Of a stretch of 64,000 nucleotides of DNA, positions 1-8,884 are shown one piece after another. The stretch's first letter is position 1, and the number at the start of each line of letters is the position of its first letter. A program made the position numbers and the translations under genes. The notes below the pieces were generated by a model, which was not told where the DNA came from, did no database searches, and saw nothing but the letters and a program-made list of their open reading frames with translations. The DNA is from Micromonospora inyonensis (GTDB lineage Bacteria; Actinomycetota; Actinomycetes; Mycobacteriales; Micromonosporaceae): contig NZ_FMHU01000001.1 of assembly GCF_900091415.1 (NCBI RefSeq), forward strand, positions 124,001 through 188,000, in the 5' to 3' direction.

Positions 1-867
1 CTCTGCCGGTCCGGGGTGGGCAAGGTGGCCTTCACCGGCTCCGCCGCGACCGGGAAGAAGGTGATGGCGGCCTGCGCCGAGTCGCTGACCCCGGTGCTGA
101 TCGAGGCGGGCGGCAAGGACGCGATGATCGTCGACCGCGACGCGGACCTGGACGCGGCGGCCGAGGCGTGCGTCTGGGGCGCGCTGACCAACGCGGGGCA
201 GACCTGCATCGGCATTGAGCGGGTGTACGCGGTCGAGCCGGTCTTCGACACCTTCGTGGCCAAGGTGGTGGAGCGCGCCGGCCGGCTGACCGTCGGCGCC
301 GACGACGCGGACATCGGCCCGATCACCATGCCGTCCCAGATCGACGTCATCCGGCGCCACATCGACGACGCGCTCGCCCGGGGCGGCCGGGCCGTACTCG
401 GTGGCGCGGACGCCGTCCGGCCGCCCTTCGTCCATCCGACGGTGCTGGTGGACGTGCCGGAGGACTCCGCCGCCGTGCGGGAGGAGACCTTCGGCCCGAC
501 GCTGACCGTCAACCGGGTACGCGACGTGGACGAGGCGGTGGCCCGCGCCAACGCCGTCCCGTACGGCCTGGGTGGCGCGGTCTTCGGCCGGCGGCAGGCG
601 GTGGCCGTCGCGCGGCGGCTGCGCTCCGGGATGGCCTCGGTGAACTCGGTGCTCTCCTTCGCCGGCATGTCCACCCTCCCCTTCGGCGGGGTGGGCGAAT
701 CCGGCTTCGGCCGGATCCACGGCGAGGACGGCCTGCGCGAGTTCGGCCGACCGAAGTCGGTCACCCGGCGGCGCGGCCCGTCGCTGCTACCCGTGATGAC
801 CTTCGAGCGGACCCCACGGGACGTCGCCCGACTGGTCAAGGCGATCAGGGTGATGTACGACCGCTGA
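1..867 (+). CDS. Aldehyde dehydrogenase family protein, C-terminal part (5' end outside window)
   Basis: The reading frame is open from the first base, so the N-terminus lies upstream and only about 288 residues are visible. It oxidises an aldehyde to the acid with NAD(P)+; the substrate cannot be told from sequence. The glutamate segment appears as LIEAGGKDAMIV and the catalytic cysteine lies in NAGQTCIGIERVY. Further on are the family segments EETFGPTL and PFGGVGESGFGRIHGEDGLREF, split here by a short stretch, followed by a basic C-terminal tail. The visible part covers the end of the Rossmann domain and the whole catalytic domain. The neighbouring gene nucS converges on it, so it is the last gene of its transcription unit. 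The family is certain; the isozyme is not. Confidence 0.9.
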   Translation, partial: LCRSGVGKVAFTGSAATGKKVMAACAESLTPVLIEAGGKDAMIVDRDADLDAAAEACVWGALTNAGQTCIGIERVYAVEPVFDTFVAKVVERAGRLTVGADDADIGPITMPSQIDVIRRHIDDALARGGRAVLGGADAVRPPFVHPTVLVDVPEDSAAVREETFGPTLTVNRVRDVDEAVARANAVPYGLGGAVFGRRQAVAVARRLRSGMASVNSVLSFAGMSTLPFGGVGESGFGRIHGEDGLREFGRPKSVTRRRGPSLLPVMTFERTPRDVARLVKAIRVMYDR

Positions 868-920
868 GTCCGCCGGCACCGGCCGCCGGCCCCGCGTCGC
901 TGGTGCCGGCCACCGGCGGT

Positions 921-1580
921 TCAGAACAGGGTGAGGTCGTTGCGCTCGATGCCGCGCAGCTTGTCGTAGTCGACGACCACACAGCGGATGCCCCGGTCGG
1001 TGGCGAGCACCCGCGCCTGGGGCTTGATCACCTGCGCGGCGAAGACACCGGCCACCGGAGCGAGCAACGGGTCCCGGTTGAGCAGTTCCAGGTACCGGGT
1101 GAGCTGTTCGACGCCGTCGATCTCACCGCGCCGCTTCACCTCGACCGCGACGGCACCCTGGTCGGCGTCCCGGCAGAGCAGGTCGACCGGACCGATTGCG
1201 GTCATGTACTCCCGGCGGACCAGGGTGAACCCCTCGCCGAGGGTCTCCGGGTTGGCGGCGAGCAGTTCCTGGAGGTGCGCCTCCACGCCGTCCTTGCGCA
1301 GCCCCGGGTCGACACCCAGCTCGTACGAGGTGTCCTGGAAGATCTCCTCCAGGGTGATCCGCAGCTCCTCACCGGCCTTGTTGACCACCCGCCACACGCC
1401 GGGGGCCTCCTCCAGCCGGCACGGTGGGCTCATCCAGTTCAGCGGCTTGTAGGCGCGGTCGTCGGCGTGGATGGAGACCGACCCGTCCGCCTTCACCATC
1501 AGCAGCCGGGTCGCCGCCGGCAGATGGGCCGAGAGCCGTCCGACATAGTCCACCGAGCACTTCGCAATCACCAGACGCAC
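921..1580 (-). CDS. nucS: Mismatch-specific endonuclease NucS (EndoMS)
   Basis: NucS is the endonuclease that takes the place of MutS/MutL mismatch repair in most Actinobacteria, cutting both strands at mismatches. I chose the GTG at 1580 because the protein then starts [15 protein letters not shown], as family members do. A longer frame to 1625 adds only low-complexity residues. The protein has 219 residues, normal for the family. The N-terminal DNA-binding domain is followed by a RecB-like nuclease domain with [10 protein letters not shown] and [13 protein letters not shown], which hold the Asp/Glu/Lys active-site residues. The last residues DLTLF resemble the C-terminal motif by which NucS binds the sliding clamp. 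In M. tuberculosis the orthologue (Rv1321) also lies close downstream of the atp operon and murA. Confidence 0.93.
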   Translation of the reverse strand: MRLVIAKCSVDYVGRLSAHLPAATRLLMVKADGSVSIHADDRAYKPLNWMSPPCRLEEAPGVWRVVNKAGEELRITLEEIFQDTSYELGVDPGLRKDGVEAHLQELLAANPETLGEGFTLVRREYMTAIGPVDLLCRDADQGAVAVEVKRRGEIDGVEQLTRYLELLNRDPLLAPVAGVFAAQVIKPQARVLATDRGIRCVVVDYDKLRGIERNDLTLF

Positions 1581-1651
1581 CCGACGAGGGTAGCGGAGCG
1601 ACCGCCCGTCGCCACCGAGCACCACTGGCGCGCCGGTGCGATCCTGGACGG

Positions 1652-2251
1652 GTGTTCGAAATCCTCACCGGATCCGGCCTGGCCGCGTCGGCCGGACTGA
1701 ACGCCTACATCCCCCTGCTCACCATGGGGCTGCTGGCGCGCTACACCGACGTGATCACCCTGCCCGCCGGCTGGCAGTGGCTCGGCGACGGTTGGGTCAT
1801 CGCGATCCTGGTCGTCCTGCTGGCCGTGGAGGTGGTCGCGGACAAGGTGCCGGTGGTCGACCACGTCAACGACGTCGTCCAGACGGTGGTCCGCCCGACC
1901 GCCGGTGGGCTCGCCTTCGGTGCCGGCTCCAGTTCGGAGACGGTCACCGTCAGCGCCCCCGGCCACTTCTTCTCCTCCAACGACTGGGTGCCGGTCGCGG
2001 TGGGCGTGCTGATCGCCTTCGGCGTGCACCTGCTGAAGTCGGCGGCCCGGCCGGTCGTCAACGCCACCACGGCCGGTGTCGGCGCCCCGGTCGCCAGCAC
2101 CGCCGAGGACGCCGCCAGCGTGGTGATGTCCGTGGTGGCGATCCTCGTACCGGTGCTGGTGCTCGTCCTCCTGGTCGGGCTGGTCGTCTTCGTCTTCTGG
2201 TTCCTACGTCGCCGGGCCGACCGTCGTCGGCGACGTCGCGTCCGGTCCTGA
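1652..2251 (+). CDS. DUF4126 family membrane protein
   Basis: A 199-residue membrane protein starting at GTG 1652 ([13 protein letters not shown]); the frame upstream of this codon is antisense to nucS and looks non-coding. The start [15 protein letters not shown] is typical of DUF4126 proteins. I see about four hydrophobic segments: near residues 8-30 and 45-63 ([16 protein letters not shown]), near 110-130 ([16 protein letters not shown]), and a long C-terminal one followed by an Arg-rich cytosolic tail. Its function is unknown. It is divergent from nucS, with under 75 bp between the starts, so the two promoters must be close together or overlap. Confidence 0.8.
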   Translation: MFEILTGSGLAASAGLNAYIPLLTMGLLARYTDVITLPAGWQWLGDGWVIAILVVLLAVEVVADKVPVVDHVNDVVQTVVRPTAGGLAFGAGSSSETVTVSAPGHFFSSNDWVPVAVGVLIAFGVHLLKSAARPVVNATTAGVGAPVASTAEDAASVVMSVVAILVPVLVLVLLVGLVVFVFWFLRRRADRRRRRRVRS

Positions 2252-2365
2252 CCGGCCCACGCGGACCCGGCACCCGGCCACGAACGGACCTTCGTCCCCG
2301 ACGCGGCGGCACGTCGGGCCCCCTGGCGGACCGACGGGCGGAGCCGGCACTGCGATCATCTTCCG

Positions 2366-3316
2366 GTGTTCCTGAAGAAGATCCACGTCCTCCTGCTCGC
2401 CACCACCCTGATCGTCGTGACCGGGGCCGCCGCCCTCGCCTGGAGCGGTGACCAGCGGCGCACCGACGGCGGGGCCTGGGTCACCCGGGCGCCGGCCACG
2501 CCGGGCGCGACCGGCAGCGACCCCGCAGGACAACCGGCCCCGGGCGTCTCGGGCCGGCCGGGCGGGACGCCCGGAACCCCGGGACGGATCCCCGGCGCCA
2601 CCCGACCCGGCACCCGGCCACCCGTGGTCGACCACGGACCCCGCACCGGCGACAAGGTCGCGCTCACCTTCGACGCGGACATGACGGACGCGATGCTCTA
2701 CCAGTTGCGGACCGGACGGGTGCGGTCGTACGCGAACCTGCGGATCGTCGAGATGCTGGAGCGGGAGAAGGTGCCGGCCACCTTCTTCCTCACCGGCAAG
2801 TGGGTGGAGCGGTATCCCGACGTGACCCGGCGGCTGGCCGGAAACCCCCGCTTCGAACTGGCCAACCACAGTTACGGCCACCTGGCCTTCACGTCGGACT
2901 GCTACAACCTGCCCCGGATCCCGGCCGGCCAGATGACCTCGGACGTGGCCCGGACGTTCGAGCTGGTGGAGGCGTACGGCGGGCGACAGACCCGGTACTT
3001 CCGCTTCCCCGGCCTCTGCCACGACGGCGCCGCACTCGCCGCACTCGCACCGCTGGGCACGACCGTGGTCGACGGGGACGTGGTGAGCGGGGATCCGTTC
3101 GCCACCGCCTGGCGGCCGATCGTCCGGGCCGTGCTCAGCCAGGTGAAGCCGGGATCGGTGATCGTCCTGCACGTCACCGAGGCGAACGCGGCGATGACCG
3201 ACGAGGCGTTGCCGCACATCCTCGCCGGGCTGGCCGAGCGCGGGCTGACCCCGGCTCCGCTGTCCGAGGTTCTCGGCGACGGGACGCTTGCTGCCGATCC
3301 CACCCAGCAAAGGTGA
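2366..3316 (+). CDS. Membrane-anchored polysaccharide deacetylase (NodB/CE4 fold)
   Basis: A 316-residue protein with a GTG start at 2366. It has one N-terminal hydrophobic segment (residues about 6-26, LLLATTLIVVTGAAALAW), then a Gly/Pro/Thr-rich linker to about residue 95, then a NodB-type deacetylase domain. The family removes acetyl or other N/O-acyl groups from wall or extracellular glycans. Motif 1 reads LTFDADMT instead of the usual TFDDGP. The zinc ligands of motif 2 are intact as NHSYGH, and motif 3 is RYFRFPGLCHDG. A late segment, VIVLHVTEANAAM, corresponds to the usual LHD/LLH strand. The protein most likely sits on the outer face of the membrane. The changed motif 1 means that activity should not be taken for granted. 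Confidence 0.85.
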   Translation: MFLKKIHVLLLATTLIVVTGAAALAWSGDQRRTDGGAWVTRAPATPGATGSDPAGQPAPGVSGRPGGTPGTPGRIPGATRPGTRPPVVDHGPRTGDKVALTFDADMTDAMLYQLRTGRVRSYANLRIVEMLEREKVPATFFLTGKWVERYPDVTRRLAGNPRFELANHSYGHLAFTSDCYNLPRIPAGQMTSDVARTFELVEAYGGRQTRYFRFPGLCHDGAALAALAPLGTTVVDGDVVSGDPFATAWRPIVRAVLSQVKPGSVIVLHVTEANAAMTDEALPHILAGLAERGLTPAPLSEVLGDGTLAADPTQQR

Positions 3317-3358
3317 TAAAGCCATAAAATACGGTCATACCGATTAGAGGAGACCGTG

Positions 3359-3646
3359 ATGACCGGCGCCGTCGAAATGCCCCGTGTGGAGGAGTGCACC
3401 GTCAGCCGGTGCTCGTACAACGAGAACGGCTGTCACGCGTTCGCGATCACGGTGGGCAGCAGTTCCCACGCCCGCTGCCACACCTTCGTGGAGATGCCGG
3501 AACGGGGTGGGATCCAGATGCTGGTCGCCCAGGTCGGCGCGTGCCAGCGGGCGGACTGCCGGCACAACTCCGAACTGGAGTGCCACGCCCCGGGCATCCG
3601 GGTCGGCGAGGACAGCGCCGACTGCCTGACCTACGCGCCGGCCTGA
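3359..3646 (+). CDS. DUF1540 domain protein (two Cys-rich repeats)
   Basis: A small 95-residue protein with two copies of the Cys-rich DUF1540 motif: VEECTVSRCSYNENGCHAFAI early and GACQRADCRHNSELECHAPGI later. The Cys spacing (C-x3-4-C-x5-6-C, then a downstream Cys) suggests a metal-binding knuckle. Function is unknown; related proteins occur in spore-formers and Actinobacteria. I chose ATG 3359 because AGGAG lies at 3348-3352, six bases upstream; GTG at 3356 is a less well spaced alternative. The 40 bases before it (3311-3350) are unusually AT-rich for this genome and probably hold its promoter. Confidence 0.8.
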   Translation: MTGAVEMPRVEECTVSRCSYNENGCHAFAITVGSSSHARCHTFVEMPERGGIQMLVAQVGACQRADCRHNSELECHAPGIRVGEDSADCLTYAPA

Positions 3647-3663
3647 ACAGATGGTGACCGGGT

Positions 3664-3825
3664 TCAGCGCAGCGGGTACACGATCACGTCGGCGGTCAGC
3701 CGCAGCGATGCCGCCGGCGGGAAACGCAGGTCCTGGAAGAGGTGCTCCTTGTTGGTGACGGTGGCCGAGGAGGGCCCGGCGTAGGTGCGCCGGACATCGG
3801 GTGCGCACGGCACCGAGGGTGACAC
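3664..3825 (-). pseudogene. Possible small gene or remnant of a gene C-terminus
   Basis: This frame ends in a coding-like stretch (TVTNKEHLFQDLRFPPAASL, then LTADVIVYPLR and stop) with G or C in nearly every third position. It fills the space between the DUF1540 gene and the ABC transporter. The frame stays open upstream, but only as an antisense shadow of the transporter gene, so any true start must lie inside about 3825 (GTG). It could be a 53-residue small protein, or the tail left after a deletion when the transporter genes arrived. I recognise no family. Confidence 0.3.
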
Positions 3826-3869
3826 GCCCCGGCGGTCGGGCCGCCCGGCGCAGGTCGCACACTTGACGC

Positions 3870-4718
3870 ATGGATGAGGAGCTGGCGATCTCGGTGCGGG
3901 GGCTGCGCAAGGCGTACGGCGACAACGTCGCGGTGGCCGGCGTGGACCTGGCCGTCCGCCGTGGTGAGGTGTTCGCCCTGCTCGGCCCGAACGGTGCCGG
4001 GAAGACCACCACGGTGGAGATCCTGGAGGGCTACCGGCAGCGGGACGCGGGCGAGGTGCACGTGCTCGGCGTTGATCCGGCGCACCCGTCCCCGGGCTGG
4101 CGGGCCCGGATGGGCATCGTGCTCCAGGGCACCGGGGAGTTCGACGAGCTGACCGTCGCCGAGGTGGTCCGGCACTTCTCCGCGTTCTACCCGCACGCCG
4201 ACGACCCGGCGAAGGTGATCGAACGGGTCGGGCTGGCCGACAAGGCGAAGGCCCGCACGCACACCCTCTCCGGCGGACAGAAGCGCCGCCTCGACGTGGC
4301 GCTCGGCATCGTGGGCCGCCCCGAGCTGCTCTTCCTCGACGAGCCGACCACCGGCTTCGACCCGGAGGCCCGGCGCGAGTTCTGGGAGCTGATCCGGGAC
4401 CTGAACGCCGCCGGCACCACCATCCTGCTGACCACGCACTACCTGGACGAGGCCGAGGCGCTCGCCGACCGGGTCGGGGTGATTGCCGCCGGCCGGCTGG
4501 TCGAGGTGGCACCGCCGAGCAGGCTGGGCAACCGTCAGGAGGCCATGGCGACGGTCTCCTGGCGTACCCCGGACGGGGTGGCGCAGAGCGCGGCGAGCGC
4601 GACGCCGACGGCGCTGGTGACCGAGCTGGCCGCGCGGCACGGCGGCGAGGTGCCCGGTCTCACCGTGACCCGGCCGACCCTGGAAGACGTCTACCTGCGG
4701 ATGATCGGACACCGATGA
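3870..4718 (+). CDS. ABC transporter ATP-binding protein, DrrA/multidrug type
   Basis: A 282-residue ABC ATPase. Walker A is LLGPNGAGKTTTVEI (about residues 36-50), the Q-loop lies in GIVLQGTGEFDELT, the signature is LSGGQKRRLDVALG, Walker B is LLFLDEPTTGFDPEA, and the switch His is in LLTTHYLDEAEALADR. The C-terminal 60 residues form the short extension found in daunorubicin-resistance-type ATPases. It energises the membrane partner encoded by the next gene, with which it overlaps by four bases (ATGA, 4715-4718). Export of a hydrophobic compound is the usual role of this pair; the substrate cannot be inferred. Confidence 0.93.
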   Translation: MDEELAISVRGLRKAYGDNVAVAGVDLAVRRGEVFALLGPNGAGKTTTVEILEGYRQRDAGEVHVLGVDPAHPSPGWRARMGIVLQGTGEFDELTVAEVVRHFSAFYPHADDPAKVIERVGLADKAKARTHTLSGGQKRRLDVALGIVGRPELLFLDEPTTGFDPEARREFWELIRDLNAAGTTILLTTHYLDEAEALADRVGVIAAGRLVEVAPPSRLGNRQEAMATVSWRTPDGVAQSAASATPTALVTELAARHGGEVPGLTVTRPTLEDVYLRMIGHR

Positions 4719-5563
4719 CCAGCACCACGAAGCCGGCCACGCCCGCCGCCGACGCGACCCGGGCCCGGCGGGTCGGCCCGGCCGCCCTCGGCCTGCGCCA
4801 GGGCCGGCTGGAGATCACCCAGTTCCTGCGCAGCCGGGAGTCCGTCGTCTTCACGATGGGCTTCCCGATCATCATGATCCTGATCTTCGCGGCGATCTTC
4901 AGCGACGAGATCGCCCCCGGGGTCAGCTACACGCAGTACTTCATCACCGGCATGATCGCGACCGGGCTGATGACGGTGAGCTTCCAGAACCTCGGCATCT
5001 GGATCCCGATCGAGCGGGACCGGGGGGTGCTCAAGCGCTACCGGGGGACCCCGATGCCGAAGTGGGTCTGGTTCGCCGGCAAGGTGATCATGGTGGTGGT
5101 GATCGGCGTCGCCGAAACCGCGCTGCTGCTCGCCGTCTCGGTGGCCCTGTTCGACCTGGATCTGCCGGGCACCGCCGGGAAGTGGCTCACCTTCGCCTGG
5201 GTCTCCGTGCTCGGGGTGACCGCCTGCACCCTCTGCGGCATCGCCATCTCCTCGCTGGCCCGGACGGCGCGCAGCGGCTCGGCGGTGGTGACCCCGGTCG
5301 CCCTGGTGCTCCAGTTCATCTCCGGGGTCTTCTTCGTCTTCACCAACCTGCCCGCCTGGATGCAGCAGGTGGCCGCGCTGTTCCCGCTGAAGTGGATGTG
5401 CCAGGGGCTGCGCTCGGTCTTCCTGCCGGAGAGCTTCGGTGCCCGCGAACCGGGCGGCTCCTTCGAGCTGGACCGGGTCGCCCTGGTGCTCGTCGCATGG
5501 TGCGTGATCGGCCTGCTGCTCTGCCTGGGCACGTTCCGCTGGACCACCCGCCGCGACGGCTGA
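4715..5563 (+). CDS. ABC-2 type transporter permease
   Basis: A 282-residue integral membrane protein of the ABC-2 family, translationally coupled to the preceding ATPase gene by an ATGA overlap. After about 30 cytosolic residues I see six hydrophobic segments. These include FTMGFPIIMILIFAAIF, YFITGMIATGLMTVSF, VIMVVVIGVAETALLLAVS, TFAWVSVLGVTACTLCGIA, VVTPVALVLQFISGVFF and VALVLVAWCVIGLLLCLG. A conserved element before segment five, FTNLPAWMQQVAALFPLKWM, is typical of DrrB-like permeases. It probably forms a homodimeric channel with two ATPase subunits. Confidence 0.92.
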   Translation: MTSTTKPATPAADATRARRVGPAALGLRQGRLEITQFLRSRESVVFTMGFPIIMILIFAAIFSDEIAPGVSYTQYFITGMIATGLMTVSFQNLGIWIPIERDRGVLKRYRGTPMPKWVWFAGKVIMVVVIGVAETALLLAVSVALFDLDLPGTAGKWLTFAWVSVLGVTACTLCGIAISSLARTARSGSAVVTPVALVLQFISGVFFVFTNLPAWMQQVAALFPLKWMCQGLRSVFLPESFGAREPGGSFELDRVALVLVAWCVIGLLLCLGTFRWTTRRDG

Positions 5564-5587
5564 GGCGTTGCCAGCGGCCCGCTGAGG

Positions 5588-5643
5588 TGGTTGCAGGGGC
5601 CCCCTGTTACCGCATTTCGACGAGGAGGGGACCCCTGCAACCA
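5588..5643. repeat. Palindromic intergenic repeat, copy 1
   Basis: A 56-bp inverted repeat with arms TGGTTGCAGGGG...CCCCTGCAACCA (17 pairs, one mismatch) around a centre that contains TACCGCATT. It lies between two convergent genes. Two further copies of the same family occur at 27730-27785 and 30434-30489, both in reverse orientation. It may act as a bidirectional terminator, or be a REP-like mobile repeat. Confidence 0.85.
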
Positions 5644-5666
5644 CTCGGGCCGGCCGCGACCACCCC

Positions 5667-6515
5667 TCAGTACGTGTAGAAGCCCTTGCCGCTCTTGCGG
5701 CCCAGGTCACCGGCGGTGACCATGCGCTGGAGCAGCTCCGGCGGGAAGAACTTCTCGTCGGCGGTGTCGGTGTAGATGTTCTTCGCCGCGTGCATCAGCA
5801 CGTCCACGCCGGTCAGGTCGGTGGTGGCCAGCGGCCCCATCGCGTGACCGAAGCCCAACCGGCAGGCCGTGTCCAGGTCCTCGGCGGAGACCACGCCGGA
5901 CTCGACCAGCTTGACCGCCTCGACCACCAGCGCGGCGATCAGCCTGGTGGTGACGAAGCCGGCGATGTCCCGGTTCACCACCACCACCGTCTTGCCGACC
6001 TCCTCGGCGAAGGCCCGCGCGGTCGCCAGCGTCCCGTCGCTGGTCTTGTAGCCCCGGACCAACTCACAGAGCCGCATCATCGGCACCGGCGAGAAGAAGT
6101 GCGTGCCGACCACCGACTCCGGCCGCCCGGTGACCGCGGCGATCTGGGTCACCGGGATGGCCGAGGTGTTGGTGGCCAGCACCGCGTCCGCCTTGCAGAT
6201 CTTGTCCAGTGCCCGGAAGACCTCGTGCTTGATCTCCAGCCGCTCGAAGACCGCCTCGACGACGATGTCCGCGTCGGCGACGGCCTCCAGATCGGTGGTC
6301 GGGGTGATCCGGCCGAGCGTCGCCTCGACCTCCGACGCCTCGATCCGACCCTTCTCGGCGAACTTCTCCAGCGACTTCCGGATACCGGCGACGCCGCGTG
6401 CGGTGGCCGCGTCGTCCAGGTCCCGCAGGGTCACCTGCCAGCCCGCCTGTGCCGCCACCTGGGCGATGCCCGAACCCATCAGCCCGGCCCCGACGACCGC
6501 GAGTCGACCCGCCAT
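5667..6515 (-). CDS. 3-hydroxybutyryl-CoA / 3-hydroxyacyl-CoA dehydrogenase
   Basis: A 282-residue NAD(P)-dependent dehydrogenase that interconverts 3-hydroxyacyl-CoA and 3-oxoacyl-CoA, in fatty acid oxidation or butyryl/polyhydroxybutyrate metabolism. The Rossmann motif is VVGAGLMGSGIAQVAAQAG at the N-terminus. The NTSAIPVTQIA segment and the catalytic His region GTHFFSPVPMMRLCELV are present. The C-terminal half has GFVTTRLIAALVVEAVKLVE and ends in GRKSGKGFYTY. I chose ATG 6515, preceded by GAGGGAGA, rather than a frame extension to 6557; 282 residues is the usual size of the FadB2/PaaH type. It appears monocistronic. Confidence 0.92.
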   Translation of the reverse strand: MAGRLAVVGAGLMGSGIAQVAAQAGWQVTLRDLDDAATARGVAGIRKSLEKFAEKGRIEASEVEATLGRITPTTDLEAVADADIVVEAVFERLEIKHEVFRALDKICKADAVLATNTSAIPVTQIAAVTGRPESVVGTHFFSPVPMMRLCELVRGYKTSDGTLATARAFAEEVGKTVVVVNRDIAGFVTTRLIAALVVEAVKLVESGVVSAEDLDTACRLGFGHAMGPLATTDLTGVDVLMHAAKNIYTDTADEKFFPPELLQRMVTAGDLGRKSGKGFYTY

Positions 6516-6645
6516 CTGCTTTCTCCCTCGCCTGGTGTTGAGTGCTCTGTCCAGCACCCTAGTGGGCGTTCCTTAGCGAAGGTTAAGGCCGACCGGTCGC
6601 GGGTGGGTCGGGGCGGGGGTCTGTTGGGCTACGTGGGCGGCGCGG

Positions 6646-8088
6646 TCAGATGGTGAGCGCGGGCTCCTCCGAGGTGCGGCCCCGTTCCACCTCGACCCCG
6701 AGCGCCCGCAGGTCGGCGACGAAATCGGGGTAGCCCCGGTCGACGTGGTGCACGTGGGAGACCTCCGTGTCTCCGTCGGCACATAGTCCCGCGATGATCA
6801 GCCCGGCCCCGGCGCGGATGTCGGTGGCACGGACCGGCGCGCCGGAGAGCTGCTCCCGGCCGCGTACCACCGCGTGGTGGCCGTCGGTCTTGATGTCCGC
6901 GCCGAGCCGCATCATCTCGTTGGCGAACATGAACCGGCCGTCGAAGATGTTCTCCGTGATCAGGGAAGCGCCCTCGCTGACCGAGGCGAGTCCGATCGCC
7001 ATCGGCAGCAGGTCGGTGGCGAAGCCCGGGTACGGCAGGGTCACCACGTCCACCGCGGTCGGCCGGTCGTCCATCTGGACCCGGAAGGCGTCCCCCCGGG
7101 TCTCCACCAGGGCACCGGCGGCGACCAGCTTGTCCAGGGCGATCTCCAGGAAGGTCGGGCTGACCCCGGTGACCGTGACGTCCCCCCGGGTCATCGCCGC
7201 GCCGAACGCCCACGTGCCGGCGACGATCCGGTCCCCCACCGTGGCGTGCCGCACCGGCTTCAGGTCCGGTACGCCCTCGATCTCGATGGTGGAGGTCCCC
7301 TCGCCGGAGATCCGCGCACCCATCCGGACCAGCATCGCGCAGAGGTCGACGATCTCCGGCTCCCGGGCGGCGTTCTCGATCACCGTCAGACCGCGGGCGA
7401 GCACCGCGGCCATCACCAGGTTCTCGGTCGCGCCGACGCTGGGGAAGTCCAGGACGATCTCGGCACCGTGCAGTCCGTGCGGGGCGGCGGCGACGACGAA
7501 GCCGTGCTCGCCGGAGATCTCGGCGCCCATCCGGGTGAGTCCGGAGACGTGCATGTCCAGCCCTCGGGAGCCGATCGCGTCCCCGCCGGGGTGGGCCACC
7601 CGCACGTTTCCCCGGCGGGCGAGCAGCGGGCCGAGCACGCAGATCGAGGCACGCAGCCGGCGTACCAGGTCGTAGTCGGCGTCGGAGCCGGGCTGGTCCG
7701 GCACGTCGATGGTGACCGAGCGGGACCGGGCCACGCCACCGTGCGCGACCATCGGGTCGACCGGGGCGTCGGCGTCGAAGCGGACACCGCAGCCGAGCCG
7801 GCGCAGCACCTCCCCCATGATCGCGATGTCGGTGATCCGGGGGACGTTGGTGATCACGCTCCGCCCCGGGGCGAGGAGTGCGGCGGCCATCAGCTTCAGG
7901 GCGGAGTTCTTCGCGCCCACGACGTGCACCGTGCCGGCGAGCCGGGCTCCGCCCCGGACCCGGATCACATCGACGTCTCTGAGCGCCAGATCCCCGGCGT
8001 CGCCGGGCCCCGGGCCCAGCCGGGTCGGGACGACCGGCTCCGGCCGGGCAAGCATCGTCAGGTCAGGTATCCGTAGGCTGTGCGTCAT
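6646..8088 (-). CDS. murA: UDP-N-acetylglucosamine 1-carboxyvinyltransferase (MurA), Cys-to-Asp type
   Basis: Catalyses the first committed step of peptidoglycan synthesis, the transfer of enolpyruvate from PEP to UDP-GlcNAc. The family segments [74 protein letters not shown] and [13 protein letters not shown] are all present. The active-site loop reads [16 protein letters not shown]: the residue that is Cys in E. coli MurA is Asp here (codon 7579-7581, GAC). Mycobacteria have the same change, and it confers intrinsic fosfomycin resistance. The start is uncertain: ATG 8088 gives 480 residues with a long N-terminal extension, and ATG 8055 gives a form closer to the family's start. The gene diverges from the adenosyltransferase gene, as Rv1315 does from Rv1314c. 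Confidence 0.95.
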   Translation of the reverse strand: MTHSLRIPDLTMLARPEPVVPTRLGPGPGDAGDLALRDVDVIRVRGGARLAGTVHVVGAKNSALKLMAAALLAPGRSVITNVPRITDIAIMGEVLRRLGCGVRFDADAPVDPMVAHGGVARSRSVTIDVPDQPGSDADYDLVRRLRASICVLGPLLARRGNVRVAHPGGDAIGSRGLDMHVSGLTRMGAEISGEHGFVVAAAPHGLHGAEIVLDFPSVGATENLVMAAVLARGLTVIENAAREPEIVDLCAMLVRMGARISGEGTSTIEIEGVPDLKPVRHATVGDRIVAGTWAFGAAMTRGDVTVTGVSPTFLEIALDKLVAAGALVETRGDAFRVQMDDRPTAVDVVTLPYPGFATDLLPMAIGLASVSEGASLITENIFDGRFMFANEMMRLGADIKTDGHHAVVRGREQLSGAPVRATDIRAGAGLIIAGLCADGDTEVSHVHHVDRGYPDFVADLRALGVEVERGRTSEEPALTI

Positions 8089-8659
8089 GGCCGTCCACCT
8101 CACGCGCATCTACACCAGGGCCGGCGACGCCGGCACGACCAGGCTGAGCAACAACGAGCAGGTAGCGAAGACCGATCCCCGGATCGCGGCGTACGCCGAT
8201 GTCGACGAGTGCAACGCGGCGATCGGGGTGGCGCTGGCCCTGGGCCAGCTGTCGGAGGAACTGCGGCCCGTCCTGGCCTCGATCCAGAACGACCTCTTCG
8301 ACGTCGGTGCCGACCTGGCCACGCCGGTCGAGCCGGAGCCGGCGTACCCGCCGCTGCGGGTGACCGAGGAGTACGTGGAGCGCCTGGAGGGCTGGTGCGA
8401 CGGGTTCAACGCGCGCCTGGGCAAGCTCGACTCCTTCATTCTTCCCGGCGGAACCGCCGGCGCGGCGTTGCTGCACGTGGCCCGGACCGTCGCTCGACGT
8501 GCCGAGCGGGCCGCCTGGGCCCTCGTCAGCCACGACCCCGAACGAACCAGCACCCTTCCGGCAAAGTATCTCAACCGGCTCTCCGATCTGCTCTTCATCC
8601 TGGCAAGAACGGCAAATCCGGACGGAGATGTGCTATGGGTTCCCGGCGGTAAGCGCTGA
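8087..8659 (+). CDS. Cob(I)alamin adenosyltransferase, PduO type
   Basis: A 190-residue enzyme that transfers the 5'-deoxyadenosyl group of ATP to cob(I)alamin, giving coenzyme B12. The N-terminus [17 protein letters not shown] is the PduO ATP-binding signature. The middle has [13 protein letters not shown] and [15 protein letters not shown], and the active-site helix reads [19 protein letters not shown], then ARRAERAAW. The C-terminal part [14 protein letters not shown] is also conserved. Its ATG (8087-8089) shares bases with the proposed murA start on the other strand, so the upstream region of each lies inside the other gene unless murA starts at 8055. Confidence 0.93.
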   Translation: MAVHLTRIYTRAGDAGTTRLSNNEQVAKTDPRIAAYADVDECNAAIGVALALGQLSEELRPVLASIQNDLFDVGADLATPVEPEPAYPPLRVTEEYVERLEGWCDGFNARLGKLDSFILPGGTAGAALLHVARTVARRAERAAWALVSHDPERTSTLPAKYLNRLSDLLFILARTANPDGDVLWVPGGKR

Positions 8660-8884
8660 CCGACGTTCCCGGCCGGGCCGGGCACCCCACCCCGTCGAGG
8701 GCCGGGTACCCGACCTGGCCGCGCTCATCCGCGTTCGGGGGCAGCGCACTGCGGCGGCGGAAATGACCGATCCGGCAGTGGTCTCGCCGGCCAGGGCGGC
8801 GGCGCAACGGACTACGGTCCGGGCAACGGCGCAACGGACTTCGGCCGCAGCGGCCGTCGGGGCGGCCCGGTCAGGCGCAACCGG

